In this document: positions 54,000 through 64,000 of the stretch, one piece after another
Numbering within the stretch: the first letter of the stretch is position 1
Layout of the letters: every line of letters starts with the position of its first letter
Assembly (NCBI GenBank): GCA_030765065.1
Contig: CM060990.1
Span: forward strand, 420,121,198-420,185,197
Length of the DNA stretch: 64,000 nucleotides
Source of the DNA: Deroplatys truncata
Lineage: Eukaryota; Arthropoda; Insecta; Mantodea; Mantidae
Direction: 5' to 3'
The notes under the pieces: generated by a model
Databases searched by the model: none
What the model was told of the DNA's origin: nothing
What the model saw: only the letters and a program-made list of their open reading frames with translations
Program-made: the position numbers and the translations under genes

Positions 54000-55140
54000 T
54001 TTACTTTGACCATAAACATTAAAATTATGCAAAATATTTCACACTTTCGTTGCTTTTAAGGAACAACCATCTTCAATTTTTACATTTATCGGTTCTTTAA
54101 GTTCCACAAATTTGTAAAAATATTTATCATTATTCACAATATGTTCAGAGCAACCAATCTACTTTACTTACACATCTATTTACTTCAACATTTGGTTTTC
54201 CTAAATTGGGCCTAGCCTCAATTTCCATATTAAAATTACCGCTTTACTATCATCGTTTCGCTATCCTTCTTGTCCTTGATTTTGCTGCCAACTGCCACCT
54301 CAATGATATTGACTCCAACCTTGACCAGCTCCTCAGCCACCACAATATTGCCAGTGTTGGTAATGTTGCTTGCACCCGCCTCTTTACTGCTGTGCGCAGC
54401 CTCTGGATTTCCACAAATTTTCACTTGGCCTCGTGCTCATACATTGCGCCTTAAAATGTCCAAATTTGCCACACTAGAAGCACACTTTATCCTTTTTTCT
54501 TTCAGTCTTCAATGCACTCAAACTGTTTTTGCTTTCTTCTTCTTTTTCTATTAATTCAACCATTTTTATTTGACTTTTCGCATATCCAACAGTCTGATCA
54601 CTTTCTTTCAACACATCAGTTAAGTCACCAATGTAACTTAACGAACTTGGAAGCATTTTATCACATAACTTAATTTTTCCTTTTCACTAACATTTGTGCC
54701 TACACTTTTCAAATCATTAATTAACTTTTCAAACTCAGTAAAAAAAGGCACTTGAATCTTCAAAGTCCTTCAACTTCAATTTTGCCAATTTACTTCTTAT
54801 GCATATTTGCAGTGCAGTAGATTCTTTTAAATACATTTCGTCAAACTTTTTCATAATTTCATGTGCCATCTCTTAGTCTTTTATGAACTGTAGCTGATCA
54901 TTTGAAATACCCTATATATGAAATTTATAGTTTTCAAATCTTTATCGGTCGTCACTTTTTCTCTCGTTGCTCCTTCCTCACATTTCTTTAGCTTTGAAAT
55001 CATATTGATTCTCCTTTTACAGCACTCATATCCTTGCCATCAAAAACAGGCACTTTAACTTCGTGCACCAACTTGGCTACTTTTCCTTTCCTTATGATTT
55101 TCTTCAAAATTACACAATTTTAGATTAACTATATCAGTTA
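54000..55140 (-). pseudogene. Copia gag with CCHC zinc knuckle
   Basis: On the minus strand: KVPVFDGKDMS (about 55060), ISNDQLQFIKD, MAHEIMKKFDEMYLKESTAL, ICIRSKLAKLKLKDFEDSSA and FEKLINDLKSVGTNVSEKEK, then SYIGDLTDVLKESDQTV. Near 54470 a knuckle F-x-C-G-K-F-G-H-F-K-A-Q-C is seen (first part carries a stop). This is the usual copia gag, which would assemble particles and bind element RNA. Broken by frameshifts. Confidence 0.8.
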
Positions 55141-55302
55141 GTTTTCTTGCAATAACTTTTATCAAATGTTTCACTTTTTGCTCGGCACTTTCACGAGTAG
55201 CAACTATTTAACCTTGCACGTGGTTAGCTATCCCCACGGTACCCAAAAGCCCATGTGAAAATAAGTGGAAAAAAGATGAAAAGCCATGCATCTCCACTAC
55301 CT

Positions 55303-55567
55303 TGTGAGAATAGAGAATAACTATATCCTCTCAGAGGTTGTAGATCAATTAAGAACCACAAATTAACATTATAACACATTTATTCACAATCACTGGATAA
55401 CATTTTAAATCATCATTACAAAATATGACTGTGCTTGCTCGCAATTGACATGTCACACGCGCGCACACACTTGCATGCATGCATGCATGCCTGCCCCCTC
55501 TTCACATCTCTATGTATAGATGTCACTAGTAGTTTCTCTGTAACATAGATTTACCTATATTCTAACA
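55303..55567 (-). repeat. Copia 5' LTR (3' border tentative)
   Basis: It starts TGTTAGAATATAGG in minus orientation, the usual TG start of a copia LTR, and includes AATAAA near 55375. One possible end is ATTCTCACA at 55303, but no clear primer-binding site follows, so the inner border is uncertain. It contains a (TGCA)n run near 55480. It begins 32 bases inside the intron after candidate exon 1. Confidence 0.55.
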
Positions 55568-55598
55568 ATGGTGAAAACCAGAACAATATGCGCCTTAC

Positions 55599-55698
55599 CA
55601 TTTAGGATCTGCAGGGTATTTTCCACACCGGCAGCACTCTGTGGTGACATCATATGGCTAGCCAGCATTCTTGAAGCAGATCTCTCCTGCTGGAGCAG
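55599..55698 (-). CDS. Candidate host-gene exon 1 of the four seen
   Basis: The 100-nt segment has acceptor GATCAG and donor AATG|GTAAGG (good). Frame: LLQQERSASRMLASHMMSPQ, then SAAGVENTLQILN plus one base, ending in phase 1. It is Gln/Ser/Met-rich, open, and unlike transposon sequence. It sits between a copia LTR (32 bases downstream) and the end of a THAP transposase upstream. I do not recognise the protein. The acceptor has a weak pyrimidine tract. Confidence 0.5.
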
Positions 55699-56420
55699 CT
55701 GATCATTCGTAGTGTTTAAGTTTCAATATGAATGTGTAGTCACTGTAGTGCCTTGAATATCCATGCTTTAAAATTTCACTTCTTTGAACTCATCTCATTA
55801 TTTACATATTTTATTCTTTGTTTCTTCACCATTTTCTCACAAAGGTAATCCAAACTGAGAGAGTTACTGGCCTTCCATTTCCTGCTTAATAGGTTTAATT
55901 TTATGGAGTGAGTCAATATTACAAGGTATGTCACTATGGTCAGTAACTCCTGGTACAACACACTCGTACTGAAACTTGTGTGCATTTACTTCACACACTA
56001 TTTGTGTTACAAGGTTTTGTCTCCACTCATAAGCATTTTTTCATACTACTTTTTATACACCCATTTTCCAGCCATTTTATAATATTCCACAGAACTGTCC
56101 AATACTTTTTTCCCTTAGAGAAAATTATTATCTAGAGCAGCTATCATTGATCTGACATTCATGCCTGAAAATAAAAATGTGTTCGTTTTGGGACATACTT
56201 CAAGCACTCATTGTGATAGGATTTAAGACTTTTTGTATAATGAAATTGATGGATATGCATAATGCCACTTAAAAATCTTGCATTCTTTATGATATTGCAC
56301 AAGTCAGTCTATTGTGTGGAATTCTTACATAGCCAGTTTGAGTTTTTAATTTCACTCAACACATTGCGAGCACATGAATGAAGTTTCTCAAAACCTATCC
56401 AATTATGGGCATCAGGATTT

Positions 56421-57146
56421 GTATTTGTATTTATTGTGCTAAGAGTTTTACAATTTGATTGTCTACTGCACTTTGACCCTGGCCACTCATTCAGTAGACA
56501 ATCACTACAGTTTATTTACATTTTACAATTTCCTGTCAATGCATTCTGTAGACAATCACTACAGATTATTTACATTTTACAATTCGTCGTCAATAAATTA
56601 TCTTGTTTTTCTCAGTTTTTACATGTCCCATTTCCACTTGTTTTTCACTTTTCACTTATTGATTACTTAACCATCACACATTCACTATAGTTTTCCAATG
56701 ATATACAAGGACGCTAGGAGCATTGGACAGTTTTTGTGTAAAGTAAAAAATAAATGGCTTTGGACAGTGGAAAGAGAAAAGTAAGAGGTAGCTCATCTTA
56801 CTTTGAATGGAAAACTATAGTGAATGTGTGATGGTTAAGTAATCAATAAATGAAAAGTGAAAAACAAGTGGAAATGGAACATGAAAAAAAAAGAACTGAA
56901 TAAAAAAAAAAGAAATTCAAAGTAAGATACGTTACCTCTTACTTTTCTCTATCCACTGTCCAAAGCCATTTATTTTTTACTTTACACAAAAACTGTCCAA
57001 TGCTTCTAGCATCCTTGCACATCATTTCGATCATAAGTGTATTTCTATCTCCCTTCAACCACTTCTTATTAAAAAATTCTTTTCTCCAATTTTCTGTTCC
57101 TTGGCACTTAAATACTATGTGTTCAATGTCTTCATTACCACCACAT
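56421..57146 (-). mobile_element. LINE 3' end (copy 4) containing an inverted LINE insert
   Basis: Flanked by ATCAGGATTT (56411-56420) and ATCAGATTT (57147-57155), a near-perfect target duplication in the THAP gene. The minus strand holds ICGGNEDIEHIVFKCQGTEN to the ORF2 end (56919-57146) and the 3' region (56421-56695). Between them, 56697-56918 carries a plus-strand piece of the same 3' end, from GQFLCKVKNKW-equivalent codons to an A-rich run. The result is an inverted repeat of about 80-bp arms. Confidence 0.8.
56697..56918 (+). mobile_element. Inverted LINE 3' fragment nested in copy 4
   Basis: The plus strand encodes the ORF2 end (WLWTVEREK-like codons at about 56755) and the first part of the 3' region, ending in two A-runs (56882 and 56905). 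It breaks the host copy exactly within the sequence that reads TTACTTTGAATGGAAAAC in other copies. Confidence 0.75.
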
Positions 57147-59054
57147 ATCAGATTTAGAATTACATAAACTTTTTCTGTAGGAGTACACTACTTTCACAAG
57201 CAGCAGATGCCTACCACAGATGATTATAAATAGAAAGCTTCCCTTCACGAAGGGTCACTGATTTTGGAATCTTATTAAACATTTTCATAAGGGATTTAGT
57301 AAGATGTCATACATTAAATTCATGGTGTATATGTGTAAATTTATTTCTCATCAAAGCTGTAATACCCATGTGTGTGTATCTGTCAGGAAGAATATTATGG
57401 GCAGGTTTTGATTCACAGAAGTCAGTATATTTTCACAAGCAGCTTTCTCAATATCACCACTTACAGTTTTTCTCTGCAAAATTGTGAAGTCTAATATTTT
57501 TTCCTAGAGGGCAGAATGATACATATATTTCTTAGTGCTTCAATAAACTTCAAACTTCGATATTTTATTTGCTGCCAATTTCATTATAGAACATGTCACA
57601 TATTTATTAGAAAATTCTGGGGAGTCATGCTGTTCATTGCCATATAAACATAAATTTGAATCATTCATGGCAATTGCAAAATTACATTCTTTTTCTTTTA
57701 ACCAGGTTTTGTGTAGAAAAGTGGAAGCAAATTTTTAACAAGTAGATAAAAGTATGATTCAGAGAAAAGAAATAATTTTATTGCTTTGGAGAATGCCAAG
57801 AAACAGTTAAATGTCATTCTGCGAAGATACAATACTGAAGCTATGCACACATTACTTTTCAGAATTGCATTTTCACCTGCAGAGCACTACTCATAAGTGT
57901 GCCTATTCACACAATGAGTTATACTTTGCATTAATGGATCTCGTGTGTTAGATTTTCTTTCAGTGACAGGCCCACCACATGTGTGACAAATAATGAATAG
58001 TGCAAGGACAGCATTTACACATACACACACAAAATAATATTTTGTGGACATGCCTATATCTTCTGCTTCAACTTTTTCTCAGTGTTCACTGATTCCCTCA
58101 AATATTCATTCAGTTTATAATCTTCATCATTTACAGCTAAAGATTCACCTTCCTCATCAGTTGCACTTTGGTTCAGATTAGCACCATTTATAGCACTAAA
58201 AATTTCACTCCCATCTTACATTATATTTCAAAATCAGTCTTCAACCCAGACTGTAAAAAGTCAGAAACTAGTGTAACTTCACTTTCTTGCTGAGAATTGC
58301 TCACTGAGTTATTGACTAGCTGTAGCACTTGCTTTCTTTTAAGAAAATTTAAATTTTTTTTTGGAGGTTTTTCTTCTAGTCTCCCTAAAAGTTTTGAAGA
58401 CACCACTTTATCTTTTGAATTTATCATCCTTCATTATTCTTATTTTTATGACATTCAACTCATTAAAATCACTTTCTTTGAAATGAATTCCAAATACTCT
58501 AGCATCTTTGGTTGGCACAAAGTTTTTGCGTTTCATAGCAGCAACCCATTTGTTGTACACATGTTGATTCTCTTATCAGGGAATGAGTAATAATCAAAAT
58601 TTCTGTACATGCCAGAATTATTTGCACAACCATAAGCACTGCACGCAAACATTCTTGATCTAACACCTTACAGAACACTAGGAAAGAAAAACTGTCCTTC
58701 AATTACTACATAATAGGAATTAAATGCAATGCAAAGCTAATTAATGCAAGTGATATTCAGTAGCGTGGCGCGATCCTAGCCTTATGATATTACTGCAAGG
58801 TGAGCATTAGACATAAAAGTGCTTCCAAAATGAAAACGAGTAGTCGCAGAATGATGCAGATTACAAAAATGTGCTCAGAATTGTTTATATTTTATTATTA
58901 GAAGTCTTTAAAAATTTAGTTCAGTCCTCCTTTAAGTATGAATAGCTTTAGAAAGTGCCAGTAGATTTAGGAGATATCAGTTCTTTCTCTCTCCTGAAAT
59001 TTTTTTTATTATGGGCTTAATGCTTTTTGACTCAATGATCCTCATATGATCTAG

Positions 59055-60005
59055 TGTCTATGATTCGGTTGTAGTACCAGAATCTCTCGAACAACATGTA
59101 CTCACTCTATTCATAAAGGCCATCCAGGCATTAACAAATCTATTGAGAAAACCAGCTCTCTATTTTATTGGCCCCACATATCTTCTGATATTACTCAGCT
59201 TGTAAATAGATGTCGAACTTGTGATATGTACATGCCATACAGTCACCGAGAACCATTAATGCAACACCCTATTCCAAAGTTGAAATTTAACAAAATTGGC
59301 ATAGACATTTTGGACTTTGGAAGTAAATCTTTTCTGATGATGATTGATTTTTATCTTGCATTGGGTCAAAATATGTCTAATGTCAAACAAGATTTCTGAA
59401 GCAATTATTAACAGCATGGAAGATGTTTTTTCAAGCCTGGAATATCCTCAAACAATAATCTCAGATAACCTCCCCTTTATTTCACAAAAGTGTCTTGAGA
59501 TATTACAAAGAAAAGGACATTTCAATTCAAATGAGCAGTCCACTTTACCATCACAGTAATGGACTCTCAGAAAAGGCTGTTGGTATCTCAACACATATGA
59601 GGATAAGTGACAATAAGACCAATCAGATTATAGTGACTCACTGCAATATAACAACACTCCCATTCCATGGTTGAAAGAAAGTCTGTACAAAATTCTACAT
59701 AGCCGCTGCCTGAGGACCTCATTATCCATACCTGTTGAAAAATTGGAACCTTAAAATGCAGCAAGATGTACATAGGATTTTGACAGAAAGACAAAAGCAG
59801 TCAAAGCTCACCATCTAGGAAAGAAATAAGTTATAAATCAGGTGACAAAGCAATCATTCAAGAGATGTTAATATGGGAAAAAGCTGCCATTATCCAGCCT
59901 GCAAATGAATCACATTGTTATTGGGTGCTCATGAATGATAAGGCCCTTCAGCACAACACCAGTCAGATCAAACTATCACTGACAAGGCCAAATTATGTTG
60001 ACTAT
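59055..60005 (+). pseudogene. Gypsy-type integrase, decayed
   Basis: The plus strand reads HKGHPGINKSIEKTSSLFYW, PHISSDITQLVNRCRTCDMY (H-H-C-C zinc finger), PIPKLKFNKIGIDILDFGSK (first catalytic Asp in GID), INSMEDVFSSLEYPQTIISD (second Asp), then SPLYHHSNGLSEKAVGISTH (S-x-G-x-x-E-K with the Glu). A C-terminal YNNTPIPWLKESL-like part follows. Stops and shifts are frequent. No LTR found. Confidence 0.8.
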
Positions 60006-60065
60006 GAAACCCCCATGACTTAGATTTTCTACTACGTATTCTTTCTTATTTTTTTTTTCTTCTTC

Positions 60066-60528
60066 TTTATTGTGCTAAAATATTTACAATTTGATTGTCT
60101 ACTGAACTTAGACCCTGGCTACTCATTCTGTAGACAATCACTACAGTTTATCTACATTTTACAATTTCCCATCAATAAATTATCTTGCTTCAGTTTTTCA
60201 TGTCCCATTTCCACTTGTCACTTATTGATTACTTTACCATCATACATTCACCATAGTTTTCCATTCAAAGTAAGATAGACTACCTCTTACTTTTTTCTAT
60301 CCACTGTCCAAAGCCATTTATTTTTTAATTTACACAAAAACTGTCCAATGCTCCTAGCGTCCTTGCATATCATTTCGATTATAAGTGTATTTCTATCCCC
60401 CTTCAACCACTTCTTTTTAAAAAATTCTCTTCCCCAATTTTCTGTTCCTTGGCACTTAAATACTATGTGTTCAATGTCTTCATTACCACCGCATATTGGA
60501 CATTGGTTTTGTGGAATAGAGCCCCTAA
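60066..60528 (-). mobile_element. LINE 3' end (copy 5)
   Basis: The minus strand begins at codons IPQNQCPICGGN and carries the rest of ORF2 and the 3' region to GCACAATAAAG plus an A/G-rich tail. It is a 5'-truncated copy of the same family as 32029-35698, with high similarity. Confidence 0.85.
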
Positions 60529-60529
60529 A

Positions 60530-61500
60530 CTAAACATTCATCTGACCCAGTGGAACAATGTAAGTATTAATTGAACCTAGGGTGATAGAAATGGGCCAAC
60601 ACAGGGCACTTTAGCAGAGACAGTCAGGGCAAGGTATCAAAAAATTGAATTGCCCTAACTTAAAGCATATATCTTTATTTATTTATGCAATGCAATGTAA
60701 TGCATGCATCTATTGTATTGTTCAGAATGTATAAGTGTATTGAAATGTCTCAAAAGAAGGAGGCGTTGTATGTGTAGAAGCCTGTGACTTATTACAACCT
60801 GTTTCTGGCTATTTCCACCTTGTCACATGTACTGCTATAAATCTTAAGTGTTAATGATTATGTTCAGCAAATCTGGTGCCATCATTTAGCACACCAAAAT
60901 ATATATTTAAAACATTCAACATTTATAAACTGAGCAATGATGGCTACAACTTCCAATATTATTTGTACTGCTTTCACTGACACTTATCTTTAATAACTAA
61001 TATTTTATCTAATACCACAGTCCCTGCCCTGTGCTCTCTTTGGTTAACATTAACTTTAACATATAAATAATCAACCCATTGTTGATTATAGCCACAAGGT
61101 TGTTGGAAGCAGTGCCATTAATATAATTCTGTGAAAATTAATGCCTGCCAGAACAAACAACAGAAAAAGAAAAAAAGTAAAACATTGCTTTTGAATACTC
61201 TCAATGCATTAACAGGTTTTGCATGTGTGTAACTCTGGCACGCCATGTTACAATTGTGGTTTAGCTGTTTTTGCAAATGTGCTGTTTTAACAGATTTTAC
61301 TAATTTGATAAGTTTAGCTTGTGAAAGCGACTTTCTCATTGACTTTGCAAGTGATTTTAGCCCATTTTGCCAGTGCATAACTTCAGAATTCTGTAGATAA
61401 TGCTGAGATATTTCAAATGATCATTATAATTTGATTTGTTTAAGAATTAACATTTAACAGCTTTTCAAGTGGTCAACTCAAGTAATTCTGCCTAGATCTT
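60530..61500. other. No gene recognised
   Basis: AT-rich. The minus frame 61118-61378 shows only short repeated Leu/Lys/Ser-rich words and no motif. Confidence 0.4.
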
Positions 61501-61509
61501 AAGTTGTCC

Positions 61510-62870
61510 CCTACCCAGCAATCCTCTTTGGCCATGATGGGTAGTCTACCAAGGGTAGAGAATTTGAGGCCTCTACTGCTAAGAGTGAGCCCTCAAGACG
61601 TTGGTATAGTGGTTTGGGAAGCACCCAAAACCCCTGTCCTGGGTGAAATATGTGTGGCGTGATGGACTGTGGGAACTCAGGGAGAGTTTTTGTCTGAGAC
61701 ATGACCAATCACACCTTTGCCTGCTTGTTGCTACAGAAAGATAGCAATACAACAAGGAAGCTCTCCAAAATGTCCTTCAAAGCCAAAACTGAGGTACTGG
61801 AAGTCTCAGGAAAACCTGGGACTATAGGGACTGAAAAGTCAGCGGCATCAGCAGCAGCAGCAGTATCTAATCTATCTGTAGGTACTGTAGCAACTACAAC
61901 TGTAACAGCACCAACTAGTGTATCCAAAGAAGCAGGTTCCTTCTCTGAAGAAGAACAAATGCTTAAAAATAACATCAAATAATCATCTTCTGATGATATG
62001 AAACAGTCACTCAGGGACTACAAACTCTGGGAATGAAGAAACTAAGCATAGCCGAATGTAAAGCCAGGATGAGAGAAAAACTTGCCACTCAGAGCATAGC
62101 ATGGGACTCTGCCAAGTGATGAAAGAAAAACTCAAAAGGAATTCCTCTAACAGTGGACAGGAGTGAAGCATACAGTGGCACTAAGCATAGCTGCTTGGAT
62201 GATACTTCAACTCCTTCCACAAAAGGAGGAAAGCTTAAGAAACCAAGGAAGGAAGAGTCAAAACCTTCCAACTCTACCTCTGCAGTGGCCTACAAGGATA
62301 TTATGTCTTCCAATAAAATGGCTATTGTGGAAGACTTTCCTGATAACAAACTTACTGTTGAGCAGCCGGGAAAATTAGTGGAACAATTCACTATATGCTT
62401 GAAAATGAAGGGTACCCACAATTTGCTTCATCATACTTGGAGGCAGGAGCTTTAAACCTGATCTGTGCAAATGATGAAACCAAGAACTCTTATTAAAACT
62501 GTTCCTGAACTTAAACTGTGGAAGGAGTCATGCTATGGACAGGAGAAAGAAGGGAGACCATCAGAGTGACTAAGGTGCTTTTCAAGGCACCTAAAAGGTA
62601 CTCCAAAGCTAAGCCTTCTAAAACCTTGCATATACTTGGCAAACAGAAGTAAAATCTGAATATTGCCAATTAAAAAATGATTAATTCCAGACAGAAAAAT
62701 TCATGATGGCAAGTTAATGCAGCTCTAATTGATGATACTTCACTATAAGCCTTAATGACCAAACGTATGAAAACCTTCCTTGGATTAGGAAAAGTTGTAT
62801 TCACCATTCTTTTTAAAGAACAAATGAAAATATGGTGCGGATAAAAATAATCCCAATCTACAACACAATA
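61510..62870 (+). pseudogene. DUF4780-like ORF of a retroelement, decayed
   Basis: A GC-richer leader (61510-61700) precedes MTNHTFACLLLQKDSNTTRK, then an Ala/Ser/Thr-rich region (SAASAAAAVSNLS), a basic part (TPSTKGGKLKKPRKEESKPS), MAIVEDFPDNKLTVEQPGKL and, after shifts, SYLEAGALNLICAN, HILGKQK, QVNAALIDDTSL and ALMTKRMKTFLGLGKVVFTI. The layout resembles the DUF4780-type ORF1-like proteins that accompany insect retroelements. Assignment to DUF4780 is from memory of the pattern, not a search. Confidence 0.5.
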
Positions 62871-62924
62871 GGGACAAACTCTTAAAGGAAGACATTATCA
62901 TACAGTTATTCAAGAACTGTAGAT

Positions 62925-63720
62925 GCATAATGGTCATATTATGGGGCTTTTTAAAGTATTAGATGAAGTAGTTAGAAGTAGCCACTACCCACTAATATTG
63001 ATGCTAAGGACAAATGATCAGACATTAAAACATGAGCAAATGAATCTGCAAAGAATCAGGATCTTTAAATGGAAAGATGAGTTAGAGGAGAATTTCTGGG
63101 AAGACATGAACTCAGAGGTAGGGAAAGTTCTGATATGATGTATTGCAGATACTATCAAGGGTAATAAGATACAAGCAGCATTGAAAGTGCTAAAGTTGTT
63201 ACTAAAATGAGCAGGCTCAAACATGGAGACCAGACAAAATACAAATAAAAAAGGAGGGGTGGTTTGATGAGTCATGTATGACAGCAAAGAGGGAAGTTTT
63301 CAAAGAGTTGAGGAGATGGAGGAGGACATAACAGGTAGGGATAGACACAAAGTTTTTATAAGCAAATGGGGATACAAATGTTTGTTGGAATCAAAAAGAA
63401 AGGAATGGCAAGATAAAATGGGGAAAAATAAGGCATGTGATAAGAGAGAAAGATAGTAAAAAAATCTGGGGAACCCTGAAGCATATTTATAAGATAAGAG
63501 AAAGGGAGAATACAATCACACCTAAGAAATGGTTAGAATATTTTGGAAACTTGGTTGGGGTGGAGAAGATTTAAGGAACTATGAAGTAGGTAAAAAGTGG
63601 TTGCAATTAAAAAATGATAACTTGGACCAAGAAATCACTAGTATGGAGGTAGAACAACAAATAAGAAACCTAAAAAAGGAATAAAGCAGTAGGCATATAT
63701 GGAATTCCAGGGGAGTTTTG
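62925..63720 (+). pseudogene. LINE ORF2 fragment (endonuclease end to RT start)
   Basis: It reads NGHIMGLFKVLDEVVRSSHY and PLILML (equivalent to LGHILSNFKVLNLSSTSGHY of the intact ORF2). Then FKWKDELEENFWED, a GGWFDESCMTAKREVFKELR-like frame near 63250, and GIYGIPGEFWK near 63690 (equivalent to GIDGIPTEFLK). It is the same or a closely related family to the main LINE. It stops where gypsy sequence starts, at about 63720. Confidence 0.75.
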
Positions 63721-64000
63721 GAAATGTGTGGCCAAGTTTGAGAAAGGACTGCCGCCTCTGGGCACAAACTTGCCATCCCTGCCAACGGTCAAAGATCAAC
63801 CGACACACTGTAACACCACCTGCAGAGTATCCAGTTCCACCAGGGCGCTACCTTCATGTTCACATTGTCACTGTTGGCCCCCTGCCCGTCTCTACAGGCA
63901 ACCACTACTGCATGACAGCTATCGATTGATACACCCGATGATCAGAGGCATTTCCTCTTCCGGACATCACTGCAGAAACAATAGCAAGGACGTTTCTAAC
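63721..64000 (+). CDS. Gypsy-type integrase N-terminal part, partial at right edge
   Basis: The frame reads NVWPSLRKDCRLWAQTCHPC and QRSKINRHTVTPPAEYPVPP, then RYLHVHIVTVGPLPVSTGNH with YCMTAIDXYTRXSEAFPLPD and ITAETIARTF to the window end. This is the integrase zinc-finger C-x2-C and the start of the catalytic core; the first Asp (usually HxDxVGPLP) is Val-Thr-Val here. Two stops replace Arg/Trp in YTRWSEAFP. It is a different gypsy lineage from the one at 59 kb. The rest lies beyond the window. Confidence 0.8.

Larger units (their letters stand above)
50394..55567 (-). mobile_element. Copia element, missing its 3' part, split by LINE ORF1
   Basis: In minus orientation: a 5' LTR beginning TGTTAGAATATAGG at 55567, gag (about 55.1-54.2 kb), integrase (about 53.8-52.97 kb), then an inserted LINE piece (about 51.6-52.96 kb), then the linker and reverse transcriptase start (51.13-50.39 kb). 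RNase H and the 3' LTR are absent, because the element is cut at 50.39 kb against a gypsy fragment. Frames are broken in every region. Confidence 0.8.
55776..58652 (-). pseudogene. THAP-domain DNA transposase, decayed, split by a LINE
   Basis: From the Met at 58652: FACSAYGCANNSG, NFDYYSFPDKRIN and, after a frameshift, KWVAAMKRKNFVPTKDARVF and GIHFKESDFNE. This is a THAP zinc finger, with the late Cys of C-x2-H changed to Gly. Later parts: CGGPVTE, NAILKSNVCIASVLYLRRMT, DSPEFSNKYVTCSIMKLAAN, NLPIIFFLTDTHT and IHHEFNVXHLTKSL. After the LINE insertion (56421-57146) it continues WIGFEKLHSCARNVL, IHIHQFHYTKSLN-like codons and LGKKVLDSSVEYYKMAGKWV. This order fits THAP-containing DDE transposases of insects. 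The superfamily is uncertain. Confidence 0.7.

Noticed and set aside
1-64000. CRISPR arrays, rRNA genes, bacterial operons
   Set aside because: No spaced direct repeats, no rRNA sequence, and all signals are eukaryotic.

Overview
The window is AT-rich eukaryotic DNA with split, decayed and nested genes, no bacterial-style operons and very dense transposable elements. The mix of elements (piggyBac with TTAA/CCCTAGA ends, mariner, an insect-type DUF4817 transposase, hAT, a THAP transposase, copia, gypsy, Penelope-like, CR1-type LINE and several tRNA-derived SINEs) points to an arthropod, most likely an insect with a large repeat-rich genome. The species cannot be named from this sequence.

Almost everything recognisable is mobile DNA. 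Left to right: a DUF4817-type transposase fragment (1-720, -); a SINE (about 1.06-1.63 kb); a transposon-like gene of unknown class split by a complete piggyBac-like element (3567-5867); a 7-kb old LINE (about 6.75-13.83 kb, +) carrying a SINE, a full mariner and a deleted DUF4817 element; a second copy of the unknown transposon-like gene (14.35-16.0 kb); a mariner stub (16.6-17.2 kb); a SINE (18.1-18.5 kb); a perfect 101-bp palindrome related to Penelope ends (19.8-20.0 kb); a CR1-type LINE with an SGNH-hydrolase ORF1 (21.8-25.65 kb); a hAT-like gene (27.2-28.9 kb); a Penelope-like fragment (31.56-32.0 kb); and a young LINE with an intact ORF2 of 1104 codons (32029-35698, -).

Continuing right: a MITE (37.36-37.71 kb), a SINE (38.3-38.6 kb), a LINE with the twin-priming arrangement (40.0-42.1 kb), a SINE (43.57-44.0 kb), gypsy pol and gag-pro fragments, a second decayed transposase-like family (47.6-49.1 kb), a copia element (50.4-55.57 kb, -) split by LINE ORF1, a THAP transposase (55.8-58.65 kb, -) split by a rearranged LINE, gypsy integrase (59.05-60.0 kb), a LINE 3' end, a DUF4780-like ORF, another LINE fragment, and a gypsy integrase running off the right edge.

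Under the transposons, four short minus-strand segments (55599-55698, 35925-35995, 17647-17943, 6447-6541) have splice-site-like borders and compatible phases. I read them as consecutive exons of one unidentified host gene, so most of the window may be transposon-inflated introns of about 20, 18 and 11 kb. The observations most worth checking are the perfect Penelope-type palindrome with hammerhead-like cores, the 2A-like NPGP motif and the in-frame ORF1/ORF2 junction of the main LINE family, the uncharacterised RFHQD gene family, and the host exon chain.
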